Positions 1 to 8,097 are shown, counted from the first letter of the stretch. The stretch is 13,828 nucleotides of DNA from JBBIKU01 sp037445245 (GCA_037445245.1 JBBIKU010000059.1:1-13828), one strand, 5' to 3'. A program made the numbers and translations. Notes: generated by a model from the letters alone, not told the origin.

Positions 1-546
1 ACGCTCAACGCGGTGATCAACAACGCTGCTTGGCAGATCGCCAAGCCAATTTTGGAAACCAGCGTTGAGGAATGGGATCAGGTAATGGCTTCCAACCTGC
101 GATCGGTGTTTTTGGGGGTGCGGCTCGCCCACCCGTTACTCAAAGCGGCAGGAGGTGGAGCAATCGTCAATGTGTCGTCGGTGCATGCGGTGGCAACCTC
201 GGCTAATATTGCCGCCTACGCTGCCAGCAAAGGCGGGTTGTTGGCGCTGACCCGAGCAATGGCGATCGAATTTGCGCCGGACAATATCCGCGCCAACGCC
301 ATTCTGCCGGGGGCGGTGGATACCCCCATGCTGCGTTCGGGGTTGGATCGTGGGCATGTTGGTGGGACTACGGTACAGGATCGCCTGGAGAATCTGGCGC
401 GCAGAACCGTCAACGGGCGGGTAGGGACGCCGGAAGAGATTGCCCGCGCCATTTATTTCCTGGCGGATGATACCCAATCTTCATTTATGACCGGCCAGGC
501 ATTGATCGTTGACGGCGGCGCCACGGCGAGGTTGAGCACCGAATGA
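1..546 (+). CDS. Short-chain dehydrogenase/reductase, 5'-truncated by the window edge
   Basis: This is an NAD(P)-dependent oxidoreductase of the classical SDR family. The reading frame is open from base 1, so about 75-80 N-terminal residues, including the glycine-rich cofactor motif, lie outside the window. Visible in the 181 residues present are an NNAG-like motif (NNAA, 7-10), the structural Asn of SNLRSVF (Asn32), the catalytic Ser60 of IVNVSS, and Tyr73/Lys77 of YAASK, 13 residues after the serine as expected. PGAVDTPM (103-110) and the C-terminal TGQALIVDGG follow the FabG-like pattern. The catalytic tetrad is complete, so the enzyme should be active. The substrate cannot be read from sequence. 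As the gene overlaps a glycan-locus gene by 4 bp, a role in sugar-nucleotide or glycolipid precursor modification is an inference. A GTG at 13 is inside the gene, not its start. Confidence 0.9.
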   Translation, partial: TLNAVINNAAWQIAKPILETSVEEWDQVMASNLRSVFLGVRLAHPLLKAAGGGAIVNVSSVHAVATSANIAAYAASKGGLLALTRAMAIEFAPDNIRANAILPGAVDTPMLRSGLDRGHVGGTTVQDRLENLARRTVNGRVGTPEEIARAIYFLADDTQSSFMTGQALIVDGGATARLSTE

Positions 547-1355
547 AAGCCATGCGACAGACATTAAAAGAGAATCTGCCTGCTTCGGTCGTGGCTGCCT
601 TGCGAGCGGCGCGGGATGGGCTGTACCGCAGCGCCGAGTTGCCTCTGGCGACCCTGCATCCGTGGCGACGGGATTCGATCCGGCAGTTGAATGGGTTGAA
701 GGATTCCCGTCGCGGTGAACGTTGCTTTATCCTGGGCAATGGACCAAGTTTGCGCCAGACGGATCTCTCCCGATTGCGAACGGAATACACGATCGGGATG
801 AACCGCATCTTTCTGGCGTTCCCTGAGATGGGATTTGTCACCAGCTATTATCTGGCAGTTAACGATCTGGTCATCGAGCAATCAGCGGAAGAGATTCAAA
901 GAATTGAAGCGTCCCGCTTTATTTCGTGGCGCTCCCGTCGTTGGGTACCCCCCCAAGACGGGTTGTATTATCTGCACACCACCTATAGCGGCGCCTGTTT
1001 CGCTACCCATGCTGCCAAACGATTGTGGGAAGGTGCTACTGTCACCTATGTGGCGTTGCAACTGGCTTTTCACCTCGGTTTTGATGAGGTGATCCTGATC
1101 GGCGTGGATCACAGCTTTGTCACGTCGGGCAAACCGAACACTACGGTGGTGTCGCAGGGTGAAGACCCCAATCATTTCCACCCTGCATATTTTGGCAAGG
1201 GTTTTCGCTGGCAACTGCCAGATTTGGAAACCTCAGAACAGGCGTATTGGATGGCACGCCGTGCCTATGAGCGACATGGACGACGGGTCATCGATGCCAC
1301 CATCGGCGGTAAGCTGCGCGTTTTCGAACGCCGGGAATACGACAGCCTTTTCTAA
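543..1355 (+). CDS. DUF115 / MptE-like protein of a glycan locus
   Basis: This 270-aa protein resembles the DUF115 / 6-hydroxymethylpterin pyrophosphokinase MptE-like family. Members are common in bacterial polysaccharide and flagellin-glycosylation loci, where several are suspected glycosyltransferases. Visible signatures are FILGNGPSL (62-70), a nucleotide-binding-like loop after the first strand, IGMNRIFLAF (84-93), VILIGVDHSF (183-192), NHFHPAYFG (210-218) and the C-terminal DATIGGKLRVF (251-261). There is no signal peptide or membrane segment, so it should act in the cytoplasm. The ATG overlaps the upstream stop (ATGA), which indicates translational coupling; an in-frame ATG at 552 is an alternative start. 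It sits between an SDR gene and GT2/GT39 genes. Family membership is fairly clear, but its reaction is not: it may be a transferase acting on a nucleotide sugar rather than a pterin kinase. Confidence 0.75.
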   Translation: MKAMRQTLKENLPASVVAALRAARDGLYRSAELPLATLHPWRRDSIRQLNGLKDSRRGERCFILGNGPSLRQTDLSRLRTEYTIGMNRIFLAFPEMGFVTSYYLAVNDLVIEQSAEEIQRIEASRFISWRSRRWVPPQDGLYYLHTTYSGACFATHAAKRLWEGATVTYVALQLAFHLGFDEVILIGVDHSFVTSGKPNTTVVSQGEDPNHFHPAYFGKGFRWQLPDLETSEQAYWMARRAYERHGRRVIDATIGGKLRVFERREYDSLF

Positions 1356-1371
1356 CAGGTTGCGAACGTCA

Positions 1372-2319
1372 ATGCTGCCACGTGTCTCCATCATTACCCC
1401 CTCTTATAACCAGGCGCCTTATTTGGAACAAACCATCTGCTCGGTGTTGGATCAGGGTTACCCGAATTTGGAATATTTTGTCATTGACGGCGCATCGACC
1501 GACGGCAGCATCGACATTATTAAAAGATATGCGGCGCAATTGAGCGGGTGGACATCAGAGCCGGATCAGGGGCAGGCGGATGCGATCAACAAGGGACTTA
1601 AAAAGGCGAGCGGTGAAATCGTTGCCTGGCTTAATTCGGATGATTACTACCTACTGGGGGCGATCCAGGCGGCAGTGGAAAGCCTGCAAGCCAACCCCGC
1701 ATGCGGTTTGGTGTATGCCAATGTTTTAGCAGTCGATGAAGCAAACCGTCCGCTGAATCTTCTCCGCTACCGGCATTGGACACTCGATGATTTGATGTGC
1801 TTCAACATCATTGGGCAGCCGGCAGTTTTCATGCGCCAAAGCGCCCTGCGCCAAGCTGGTGAACTGGACGGACGTTTTCATTATCTGCTGGATCACCAGC
1901 TCTGGCTGCGAATTGCGATGCATGCCCCCCTTCACTATGTGCCGCAGACATGGTCGGCGGCGCGCTATCACGCCCGAGCGAAGAACTTTGCCCAGGCAAT
2001 TGCCTTTGGCGGGGATGCTTATGAAATTGTAGACTGGATGCAGTCCCAGCCTGATCTTGTGGCGCGGTTGCATAAGATCGGCAGAAAAGTGAATGCCGGC
2101 GCCCATCGCATCAACGCCTATTACTTGTCACTCGGCGAAAAGCCGCGGCAGGCACTCCAGTATTATTGGCGGTGTTTTGCCGACGATGCGCCTACGGCAT
2201 TAAAGGACTGGAAGCGATTTTTGTTGACGGTTTTGTCCTTTTTCGGCATAAAATGGGTAGAGCCGCGCTTGCGAAGCTGGCAGCAACGTAGGCTGATAGA
2301 ACAGATGCGATCCGAATGA
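1372..2319 (+). CDS. Family 2 glycosyltransferase (copy 1)
   Basis: This is a GT-A fold, inverting glycosyltransferase of family GT2, predicted to transfer a sugar from a nucleotide donor to a lipid or glycan acceptor at the inner face of the membrane. The 315-aa product begins with VSIITPSYNQ (5-14), followed by DGASTDGS (39-46), PDQGQADAINKG (64-75) and the metal-binding NSDD (88-91). A likely catalytic-base region is LLDHQLWLR (172-180). The C-terminal third is basic and amphipathic, possibly a membrane-contact region. The frame is open upstream to 1117, inside the preceding gene, but family homology begins exactly at the ATG at 1372, which lies 16 bp after the preceding stop; that ATG is therefore chosen, although its ribosome-binding site is weak. 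It is paralogous to the GT2 at 5432-6196. Donor and acceptor are unknown. Confidence 0.9.
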   Translation: MLPRVSIITPSYNQAPYLEQTICSVLDQGYPNLEYFVIDGASTDGSIDIIKRYAAQLSGWTSEPDQGQADAINKGLKKASGEIVAWLNSDDYYLLGAIQAAVESLQANPACGLVYANVLAVDEANRPLNLLRYRHWTLDDLMCFNIIGQPAVFMRQSALRQAGELDGRFHYLLDHQLWLRIAMHAPLHYVPQTWSAARYHARAKNFAQAIAFGGDAYEIVDWMQSQPDLVARLHKIGRKVNAGAHRINAYYLSLGEKPRQALQYYWRCFADDAPTALKDWKRFLLTVLSFFGIKWVEPRLRSWQQRRLIEQMRSE

Positions 2320-3869
2320 TGAGGAGCATGGGCAATCACAAGCTAATTTCCAAGGTTCGATCTCGCCTGGAGAATTCCAGAATTGCGGCAGCGATACCGC
2401 TGTTGGTGCTGACGCTGGTTTTCGGGCTTGGGCTGGCAATCCGTCTGTATGACTTAACCGACCCGCCGCTCGATTTTCATCCCACGCGTCAGTTGCGTTC
2501 GGCGTTGATCGCGCGGGCGGTTTACTATCGGTTGCTGCCGGATATTGACCTTCAATTGCGGCAGCAGGCGATCAACCTAGGGACGCTGGAAATCTACGAG
2601 CCGCCGATTTTGGAAAACATTGTGGGCTTGACCTACCTGGTAGTGGGTGGGGAATACGTCTGGCTGGGGCGCGTCTACAATGCTGTTTTCTGGATGATCG
2701 GAGGATTGGCATTGTACGCCATCGGGCGGCGCTTGGTCCAATCTCGTTACGCCATTGTGCTGGGACTGGCTTTGTACTTTTTTCTGCCGTTCGGCGTGAT
2801 CGCCAGCCGCTCTTTTCAACCGGAGCCGTGGATGGTGATGTGGATTCTGCTTGCTTTGTATGCCCTGCTGCGCTGGCGGGAAAAGCTGGACTGGAAGTGG
2901 GCAGTGCTGGCGGGGGCGAGCGGCGGGATGGCGCTGCTGGTCAAAGGCGTGGCGGGTTTTTTCGTGGCGCCAATGCTGGGAGCAGTTGCACTCACAGCCA
3001 AGCCCTTGATGCGCTTCATACGCGATCCAAAAAGCTGGCTGGTGGCAGGCTTGACCATCCTGCCGGCGCTGGTGTATTTCCTGGTCAATCGGGAGCGTTC
3101 TAGCGAGTTCCTGTCATTTTGGAGCGGTGATCTTTACAGGATGGTCTTTACCACCAGTTTCTACACACGCTGGCTGGCGATGGTGAAAGGTTTGATGAGC
3201 CTTTCGACCTTTATGGCTGCCATCCTGGGGATATTGGTTTCCGAACGTTCAACCCGACCGCTGCTGGCAGGCGCCTGGATTGGTTATGGACTGTACGGTG
3301 TGGTGTTCCCATATCAATATATCACGCATGAGTATTACCACCTGCCGTTGGTGGCTCTGGTCGCCCTGGGAGTGCTGCCAGTGCTGCAAGCTCTGCTGAA
3401 CCTGCTCCGAACGCAGAGCTGGGTTTGGAAGCTGCTGGCGTTGGGCGTTTTCCTTTTTGCGAGTGCTTATTCGTTATGGGTCGCGCGCTCGATCCTGTAT
3501 GCGGCGGATCATCGCAACGACGTGGTGAGCTGGCAGCGGGTTGGAAATGATCTGCCGGCAAACAGCCGTTTCGTGGCGTTGACCGGGGATTATGGCATGC
3601 GGCTGCGCTATTATGGATGGCGTATCCCATCCGCTTATTGGCCTTCGAGTGTAGACCTAAGCCTATTCACCCTCGCCGGGAGGGACGAAATGGACTTCCC
3701 GAGCTATTTTGAACAAACAACCCGCACCATGGATTATTTTTTGGTCACCGCCCTCGGCGAATTCGATGCACAACCTGAGCTCAAGCAGCATCTCACACAG
3801 AATTACCCGTTGTATTTGGAAGGGTCGGGGTATTTCATTTATGATTTGAACCACCCCATTTCGAATTGA
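2316..3869 (+). CDS. GT39/PMT-type (ArnT-like) membrane glycosyltransferase (copy 1)
   Basis: This 517-aa polytopic protein resembles GT-C glycosyltransferases of family GT39 (dolichyl-mannosyltransferase/ArnT-like), which use polyprenyl-phosphate sugars on the outer face of the membrane. The first membrane helix (about 24-44) leads into the loop RLYDLTDPPLDFHPTRQL (43-60), whose acidic residues are the best candidates for the catalytic base. Further helices follow, with ASRSFQPEP (163-171) and ITHEYYHLPLV (336-346) as conserved loop motifs. After the last helix (about 369-391), a soluble C-terminal part of roughly 125 residues probably faces outside. The gene overlaps the preceding GT2 stop by 4 bp. 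The codons at 2316 and 2319 are both ATG, and a third in-frame ATG at 2328 lies directly behind GAGGAG, so the exact start is uncertain. It is paralogous to the next gene. The sugar is unknown. Confidence 0.88.
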   Translation: MMRSMGNHKLISKVRSRLENSRIAAAIPLLVLTLVFGLGLAIRLYDLTDPPLDFHPTRQLRSALIARAVYYRLLPDIDLQLRQQAINLGTLEIYEPPILENIVGLTYLVVGGEYVWLGRVYNAVFWMIGGLALYAIGRRLVQSRYAIVLGLALYFFLPFGVIASRSFQPEPWMVMWILLALYALLRWREKLDWKWAVLAGASGGMALLVKGVAGFFVAPMLGAVALTAKPLMRFIRDPKSWLVAGLTILPALVYFLVNRERSSEFLSFWSGDLYRMVFTTSFYTRWLAMVKGLMSLSTFMAAILGILVSERSTRPLLAGAWIGYGLYGVVFPYQYITHEYYHLPLVALVALGVLPVLQALLNLLRTQSWVWKLLALGVFLFASAYSLWVARSILYAADHRNDVVSWQRVGNDLPANSRFVALTGDYGMRLRYYGWRIPSAYWPSSVDLSLFTLAGRDEMDFPSYFEQTTRTMDYFLVTALGEFDAQPELKQHLTQNYPLYLEGSGYFIYDLNHPISN

Positions 3870-3887
3870 GGCGGTTTAGGATATTTT

Positions 3888-5429
3888 ATGAACAAAGTCG
3901 ATTCATTTTTTGCACCCAATAAATTTGTGATGTGGTTCGTGGTGGTCGTGATTTTTGGATTGGGACTGGCAATCCGACTGTATGATCTGACCGAGGCGCC
4001 TCTGGATTTTCACGCTACCCGCCAGTTGCATTCGGCGTTGATGGCGCGTGGTATGTACTATCAGCATCTGGAAACCGCCCCAGACTGGCAGCGCGAAATT
4101 GCCGTGCGCCAGTGGAAAGCCGAAGGGCTGATCGAACCGCCCTTCATGGAGTGGATCACAGCGCAAACCTACCGGCTAATCGGCAATGACCATCTCTGGG
4201 TGGCTCGCCTGTATGCGATCTTTTTCTGGATGATGGGTGGGGGTGCGCTTTATTTTCTGACGAAGGAACTCGCCGGCAGGGACGGGGCGGTGATTGCCAG
4301 CATTTATTATCTCATTTTGCCTTATGCCGCCATTGCCAGCCGGGCATTCCAACCTGACCCGTTAATGACGGCTTTGATCGTGTTTTCTTACTGGACAATT
4401 GTGCTTTGGGTCAAACAGCCCACCTGGGATCGATTGGTTGTGGCAGGGCTGTTTGGCGGATTGGCGATCCTTTCGAAATCAGTGGCGGTATTTTTCATCA
4501 CCCCGGCATGGGCAGCCGTGGTGCTGACGGCGGTTGGCGTCCGCAAAGCCATCGGCGATTTGCAGGTGTGGGTGCTGGGGATACTGACGGTGCTGCCGTA
4601 CGCCATTTTTCACGTTTACGGGGTTTACATCAGCGGGGAATTAACCAGCCAATTCCAATTGCGGTTTTTCCCGGTTTTGTGGCGCGATCCGGTCTTCTAT
4701 CTGCGTTGGAATGGGGAACTCGGCAGCGTGCTGGGGTTCGAATGGTTTTTGATGGCGCTGATCTGTACTTTTCTGCTGCGCGATAAAGTGCAGCGGACGT
4801 TGTTGGCTTCGGTGTGGCTGGGCTATTTTGCATACGGCATGACTTTGCCGCATCACATTGCCACTCACGATTATTATCATCTTCCACTGGTTCCGGTTGT
4901 GGGCTTGTGTCTGGGCATTGGGGCTGAAAAGCTCTTCCGTTCGCTGCGTGGACCTAAGTGGGTGCTCTACCTGGTTGTGATGGGGGTGGTCGCTTTTGCC
5001 GTTACGGTCAAAGCCTGGGATGTGCGGGTTACGCTCAAACGGGATGATTTCCGCAACGAAATCATCTACTGGCAGCGCATGGGCGAACGGCTCGGCGCCG
5101 GCGCGTCGGTGATCGGGCTGACGCAGGATTACGGCTACCGCTTAGCATACTGGGGCTGGGTCACCCCCGCTAACTGGATGACAACCGCCGACTTCACCAT
5201 CCGCGAGCTGGCAGGTCAGCGATTCGATAACATTCAGGCTTTGTTCGATGCTCAAACTGAGGGCAAGGATTTCTTTCTGGTCACCATGTTCCATGAGTTG
5301 GACCGTCAGCCGGAGCTGAAAAACATTCTGTATTCCAACTATCCGATTGTAGACGAGGGTAATGACTTCGTGATCTTTGACCTGCGACGCAAACTTGAGC
5401 CATCAGAAGAAACCACGGATACTCCCTGA
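3888..5429 (+). CDS. GT39/PMT-type (ArnT-like) membrane glycosyltransferase (copy 2)
   Basis: This 513-aa polytopic GT-C enzyme is a tandem paralogue of the preceding gene. It shares FGLGLAIRLYDLT (23-35), the loop PLDFHATRQL (38-47), AIASRAFQPDP (148-158), ATHDYYHLPLV (325-335) and the whole C-terminal soluble part (about 385-500). It should transfer a sugar from a polyprenyl-phosphate carrier on the outer membrane face. The ATG lies 18 bp after the upstream stop and is preceded by AGG at 3878-3880, a weak but usable ribosome-binding site. The loop after the first helix carries a longer basic and aromatic insert (about 60-85) than generic ArnT, and the copies differ most there, which suggests different acceptors or donors. 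There is no sign of decay. Substrate specificity cannot be deduced. Confidence 0.88.
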   Translation: MNKVDSFFAPNKFVMWFVVVVIFGLGLAIRLYDLTEAPLDFHATRQLHSALMARGMYYQHLETAPDWQREIAVRQWKAEGLIEPPFMEWITAQTYRLIGNDHLWVARLYAIFFWMMGGGALYFLTKELAGRDGAVIASIYYLILPYAAIASRAFQPDPLMTALIVFSYWTIVLWVKQPTWDRLVVAGLFGGLAILSKSVAVFFITPAWAAVVLTAVGVRKAIGDLQVWVLGILTVLPYAIFHVYGVYISGELTSQFQLRFFPVLWRDPVFYLRWNGELGSVLGFEWFLMALICTFLLRDKVQRTLLASVWLGYFAYGMTLPHHIATHDYYHLPLVPVVGLCLGIGAEKLFRSLRGPKWVLYLVVMGVVAFAVTVKAWDVRVTLKRDDFRNEIIYWQRMGERLGAGASVIGLTQDYGYRLAYWGWVTPANWMTTADFTIRELAGQRFDNIQALFDAQTEGKDFFLVTMFHELDRQPELKNILYSNYPIVDEGNDFVIFDLRRKLEPSEETTDTP

Positions 5430-5431
5430 CC

Positions 5432-6196
5432 ATGTTGGTCTCGATCGTTACACCTTCCTATAACCAGGGGCGCTTTTTAGAAGCGGCCATTCTTTCCGTG
5501 TTGCAGCAGGACTACGAGAATATTGAATACATCATCGTCGATGGGGGCTCGACGGATGGGAGCCGGGAGATCATCCAGCGTTATGCCGACCGGCTGGCGT
5601 GGTGGATTTCACAACCTGACCAGGGGCAGACCGAAGCGATCAACAAAGGCTTTGCCCGCGCTAGCGGCGATATTCTTGCCTGGCTCAACTCGGATGATGC
5701 TTATCAACCGGGAGCGGTATCTGAGGCTGTAGCGTACTTGAAGGATCACCCCAAAGTGGGGCTAGTTTATGGCGATGCCAACTTTATCGATGAGCACGGC
5801 AATGTGATCGGACGTTTCCCATCCCGGCAGACGGATTACAAAAAGTTGCGTCGGGGTTATGTGCATATTTGTCAGCAGGCGTCCTTTTTCCGCTCGGAAT
5901 TGTGGCGCAAAGTGGGACCGCTGGATGCATCGTTTTACTTTGCGATGGATTATGACTTGTGGGTGCGCCTGGCGCGCCTGGCGCCGCTGGCATACCACCC
6001 TCGCCTGTGGGCGAATTTCCGCCTGCACGGCGATGCTAAAACCATCGCCGCTGATGATCGTTGCTGGCCTGAAATGATCCGTGTTCACCGCCGCGATGGT
6101 GGATCGTGGTTTTCGTTAATCGTTGCTAAATATCTGCTGCGCAAGGTGGCAACGCCGTTGATCAAGTGGCGGAGAAGGAGAATGTTCGGTGGTTAG
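5432..6196 (+). CDS. Family 2 glycosyltransferase (copy 2)
   Basis: This 254-aa GT2 enzyme begins with LVSIVTPSYNQ (2-12) and continues with DGGSTDGS (37-44), PDQGQTEAINKG (62-73) and the metal-binding NSDD (86-89). The catalytic region is AMDYDLWVRL (171-180). It ends in a strongly basic tail, KWRRRRMF (245-252), which may help peripheral membrane attachment. The start codon is 2 bp after the preceding stop, so it is surely part of the same operon. It is clearly paralogous to the GT2 at 1372-2319 but lacks that protein's last 60 or so residues. It is the last gene of the cluster in this window; no hairpin followed by a T-run was seen after it. Donor and acceptor sugars are unknown. Confidence 0.9.
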   Translation: MLVSIVTPSYNQGRFLEAAILSVLQQDYENIEYIIVDGGSTDGSREIIQRYADRLAWWISQPDQGQTEAINKGFARASGDILAWLNSDDAYQPGAVSEAVAYLKDHPKVGLVYGDANFIDEHGNVIGRFPSRQTDYKKLRRGYVHICQQASFFRSELWRKVGPLDASFYFAMDYDLWVRLARLAPLAYHPRLWANFRLHGDAKTIAADDRCWPEMIRVHRRDGGSWFSLIVAKYLLRKVATPLIKWRRRRMFGG

Positions 6197-6198
6197 GG

Positions 6199-6254
6199 GG
6201 TAACCCTCAACGCCTTTAAATCTATTCCGGCGCTGACACACTAAAGTGGTAACC
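6199..6254. promoter_or_regulatory. Paired GGTAACC palindromes upstream of metG
   Basis: GGTAACC occurs at 6199-6205 and again at 6248-6254, 49 bp apart. The second copy covers the place where a -35 box would lie for the TACAAT element at 6272. The first copy is also the right part of a 5-bp hairpin, GGTTA-GGGGG-TAACC (6191-6205), that spans the upstream stop codon. They could be binding sites for a regulator, or coincidence. No known operator was recognised. Confidence 0.25.
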
Positions 6255-6277
6255 AAGCTGGAATATCGTGTTACAAT
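6249..6277 (+). promoter_or_regulatory. metG: Candidate metG promoter
   Basis: TACAAT at 6272-6277 fits a sigma70-type -10 box. A -35 box 17 bp upstream (6249-6254, GTAACC) is poor, so this would be a weak or activated promoter. Transcription from about 6284 would give a leader of about 29 nt, too short for a T-box or S-box riboswitch. Confidence 0.4.
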
Positions 6278-6300
6278 CCGGTTTGTTCAAATCCCCAAAC

Positions 6301-6306
6301 GAGGTG
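6301..6306 (+). promoter_or_regulatory. metG: Ribosome-binding site that fixes the metG start
   Basis: GAGGTG ends 6 nt before the ATG at 6313. The same frame is open from 6268 (GTG), but the extra 15 residues have no family counterpart and that codon has no comparable site upstream, so 6313 is the start. Confidence 0.75.
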
Positions 6307-6312
6307 AGAGCC

Positions 6313-8097
6313 ATGTCCGAAGCAGTGCTCGTGGCAGTTGCATGGCCTTATGCGAATGCTGAAATTCACGTCGGCAATTTGACCGGCGCCTATTTACCGG
6401 CAGACATCTTTGCCCGTTACCAGAGATTGCGAGGGCGCAAAGTGTTGATGGTTTCAGGTTCGGACTCGCACGGCACGCCGATCACTGTTCGGGCGGATGC
6501 CGAGAACACCACCCCGATGGCAGTGTACCAGAAATATCACGCCGGATTTTTAGAGCTGTTCATGCAAGCCGGTCTGACATACGATCTTTTCAGCAGCACC
6601 CACACTGCCAATCACTTCGAAGTTTCGCAAAAAATATTCCTGGCGCTGAAACAGAACGGCTACCTTTACCGCGACCGTCAGATGCAGTGGTACGCTGCCA
6701 CTCAGAAGCGCTTTCTGCCCGACCGCTATGTGGAGGGCACCTGCTATCTGTGCGGATTTCCCGGCGCTCGCGGCGATCAATGCGACGGCTGCGGCAGTTT
6801 GTTAGATTCTTCGCAACTGATCGATCCGCGTTCCAAGGTGGATGGCTCAAAACCTGAATTGCGGGAAACCGAACATTATTACCTGGATCTGGGCAAGCTT
6901 CAGCCTACAGTGGTTCGCTTTCTTGAAGACCGCCGCGCTTACTGGCGACCGAACGTCGTGCGGCAATCCCTGGGGCAGATCGAGAAAGAGGGTCTGCACG
7001 GGCGAGCGATCACGCGCGATCTGGATTGGGGCATCCCGGTGCCGCTAGAAGGTTGGCAGGATAAGTGTCTTTATGTTTGGTTCGAAGCAGTGATCGGTTA
7101 CCTATCTGCCACAATCGAGTGGAGCAAGATCAGCGACAATCCTGAGGCGTGGCGGGATTGGTGGCACGACCCGTCGGCGCGGGCGTATTATTTCATCGGC
7201 AAAGACAATATTCCATTTCATGCCATCATCTGGCCAGCGCAGTTGATTGGGGTGGGCACGGTGTTCGATGAATTCATGAACAGCCAACCGCCGGCGCCGA
7301 TGACGCTGCCGTATGACGTACCTGCCAACGAATTTATGAACATGGAGGGGCAAAAAATATCCGGCAGTCGGAATTGGGGCGTTTGGGGCAGGGACTTCTT
7401 ATCTCGCTATGATGCCGACCCGTTACGCTATTACCTGACGGTGAACATGCCTGAAACCAAAGACACCGATTGGGACTGGGATGACTTTGTGCGACGCAAC
7501 AATGATGAACTGGTGGCGACCTGGGGAAACCTGGTACACCGGGTATTGTCGTTTACCTGTAAGCATTGGGATGGCTATGTGCCGTCACCGGGCGAGCTAT
7601 CGGCGGGTGACCAGGCGTTGCTGGCTGCCGTCGAACAGGCATTCGAGACGGTCGGGGTGGAGCTGGAAGCAGTGCACTTGCGCAGCGCCTTGAATGAAGC
7701 GATGCGGTTGGCGACCGAGGTCAATAAATATCTCGACTACACCGCCCCCTGGCTGGCGATCAAAACGGATAAAGACGCCGCGGCGCGTTCGATCTTCACC
7801 GCGTTGCGGGCAATAGATTCATTAAAGATGCTGCTGTCGCCTTTCCTGCCCTTTGGCAGTGAGAAATTGCATTGCTATCTGGGTTACGAGACTCAGTTAT
7901 TTGGCGATCAGAGCATCGAGACCCAGCAGGATGAGCTTGGTGAACACAATGTGCTGCGTTATTACCCGCATCGTGCCGCCGGCAGGTGGGAAGTCAGCCG
8001 GTTGGAAGCGGGCAGGAAGTTGAACCCGCCTCAGCCGTTATTCCGCAAGCTGGATGCGTCGATCATTGAGGAAGAACGGGCGCGCTTGGGGATTTGA
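6313..8097 (+). CDS. metG: Methionine--tRNA ligase
   Basis: This cytoplasmic class I synthetase charges tRNA-Met and initiator tRNA with methionine, using ATP. The product is 594 aa. The catalytic Rossmann domain opens with AWPYANAEIHVGN (10-22), where HVGN is the HIGH-type motif, followed by GSDSHGTPI (49-57). The connective-peptide domain carries RFLPDRYVEGTC and a four-cysteine zinc knuckle (Cys144, Cys147, Cys157, Cys160). FIGKDNIPFHAIIWPAQL (294-311) is typical of the family. The signature loop reads GQKISGSRNW (346-355), that is KISGS instead of KMSKS, with glycine in place of the second lysine. A helical anticodon-binding domain follows. No C-terminal EMAP/Trbp111-like tRNA-binding domain is present. 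The gene converges with the nucleosidase gene, with 16 bp between the stops. The identification is secure; the KISGS variant is the notable point. Confidence 0.97.
   Translation: MSEAVLVAVAWPYANAEIHVGNLTGAYLPADIFARYQRLRGRKVLMVSGSDSHGTPITVRADAENTTPMAVYQKYHAGFLELFMQAGLTYDLFSSTHTANHFEVSQKIFLALKQNGYLYRDRQMQWYAATQKRFLPDRYVEGTCYLCGFPGARGDQCDGCGSLLDSSQLIDPRSKVDGSKPELRETEHYYLDLGKLQPTVVRFLEDRRAYWRPNVVRQSLGQIEKEGLHGRAITRDLDWGIPVPLEGWQDKCLYVWFEAVIGYLSATIEWSKISDNPEAWRDWWHDPSARAYYFIGKDNIPFHAIIWPAQLIGVGTVFDEFMNSQPPAPMTLPYDVPANEFMNMEGQKISGSRNWGVWGRDFLSRYDADPLRYYLTVNMPETKDTDWDWDDFVRRNNDELVATWGNLVHRVLSFTCKHWDGYVPSPGELSAGDQALLAAVEQAFETVGVELEAVHLRSALNEAMRLATEVNKYLDYTAPWLAIKTDKDAAARSIFTALRAIDSLKMLLSPFLPFGSEKLHCYLGYETQLFGDQSIETQQDELGEHNVLRYYPHRAAGRWEVSRLEAGRKLNPPQPLFRKLDASIIEEERARLGI

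Noticed and set aside
1117..1371. 85-residue upstream extension of the first GT2 glycosyltransferase
   Set aside because: It lies almost wholly inside the DUF115-like gene in another frame and has no GT2 homology; the family pattern begins right at the ATG at 1372.
6196..6312. T-box or SAM riboswitch controlling metG
   Set aside because: The leader from the likely promoter is about 29 nt and the whole gap is 116 bp, too short for either element, and no T-box motif was seen.
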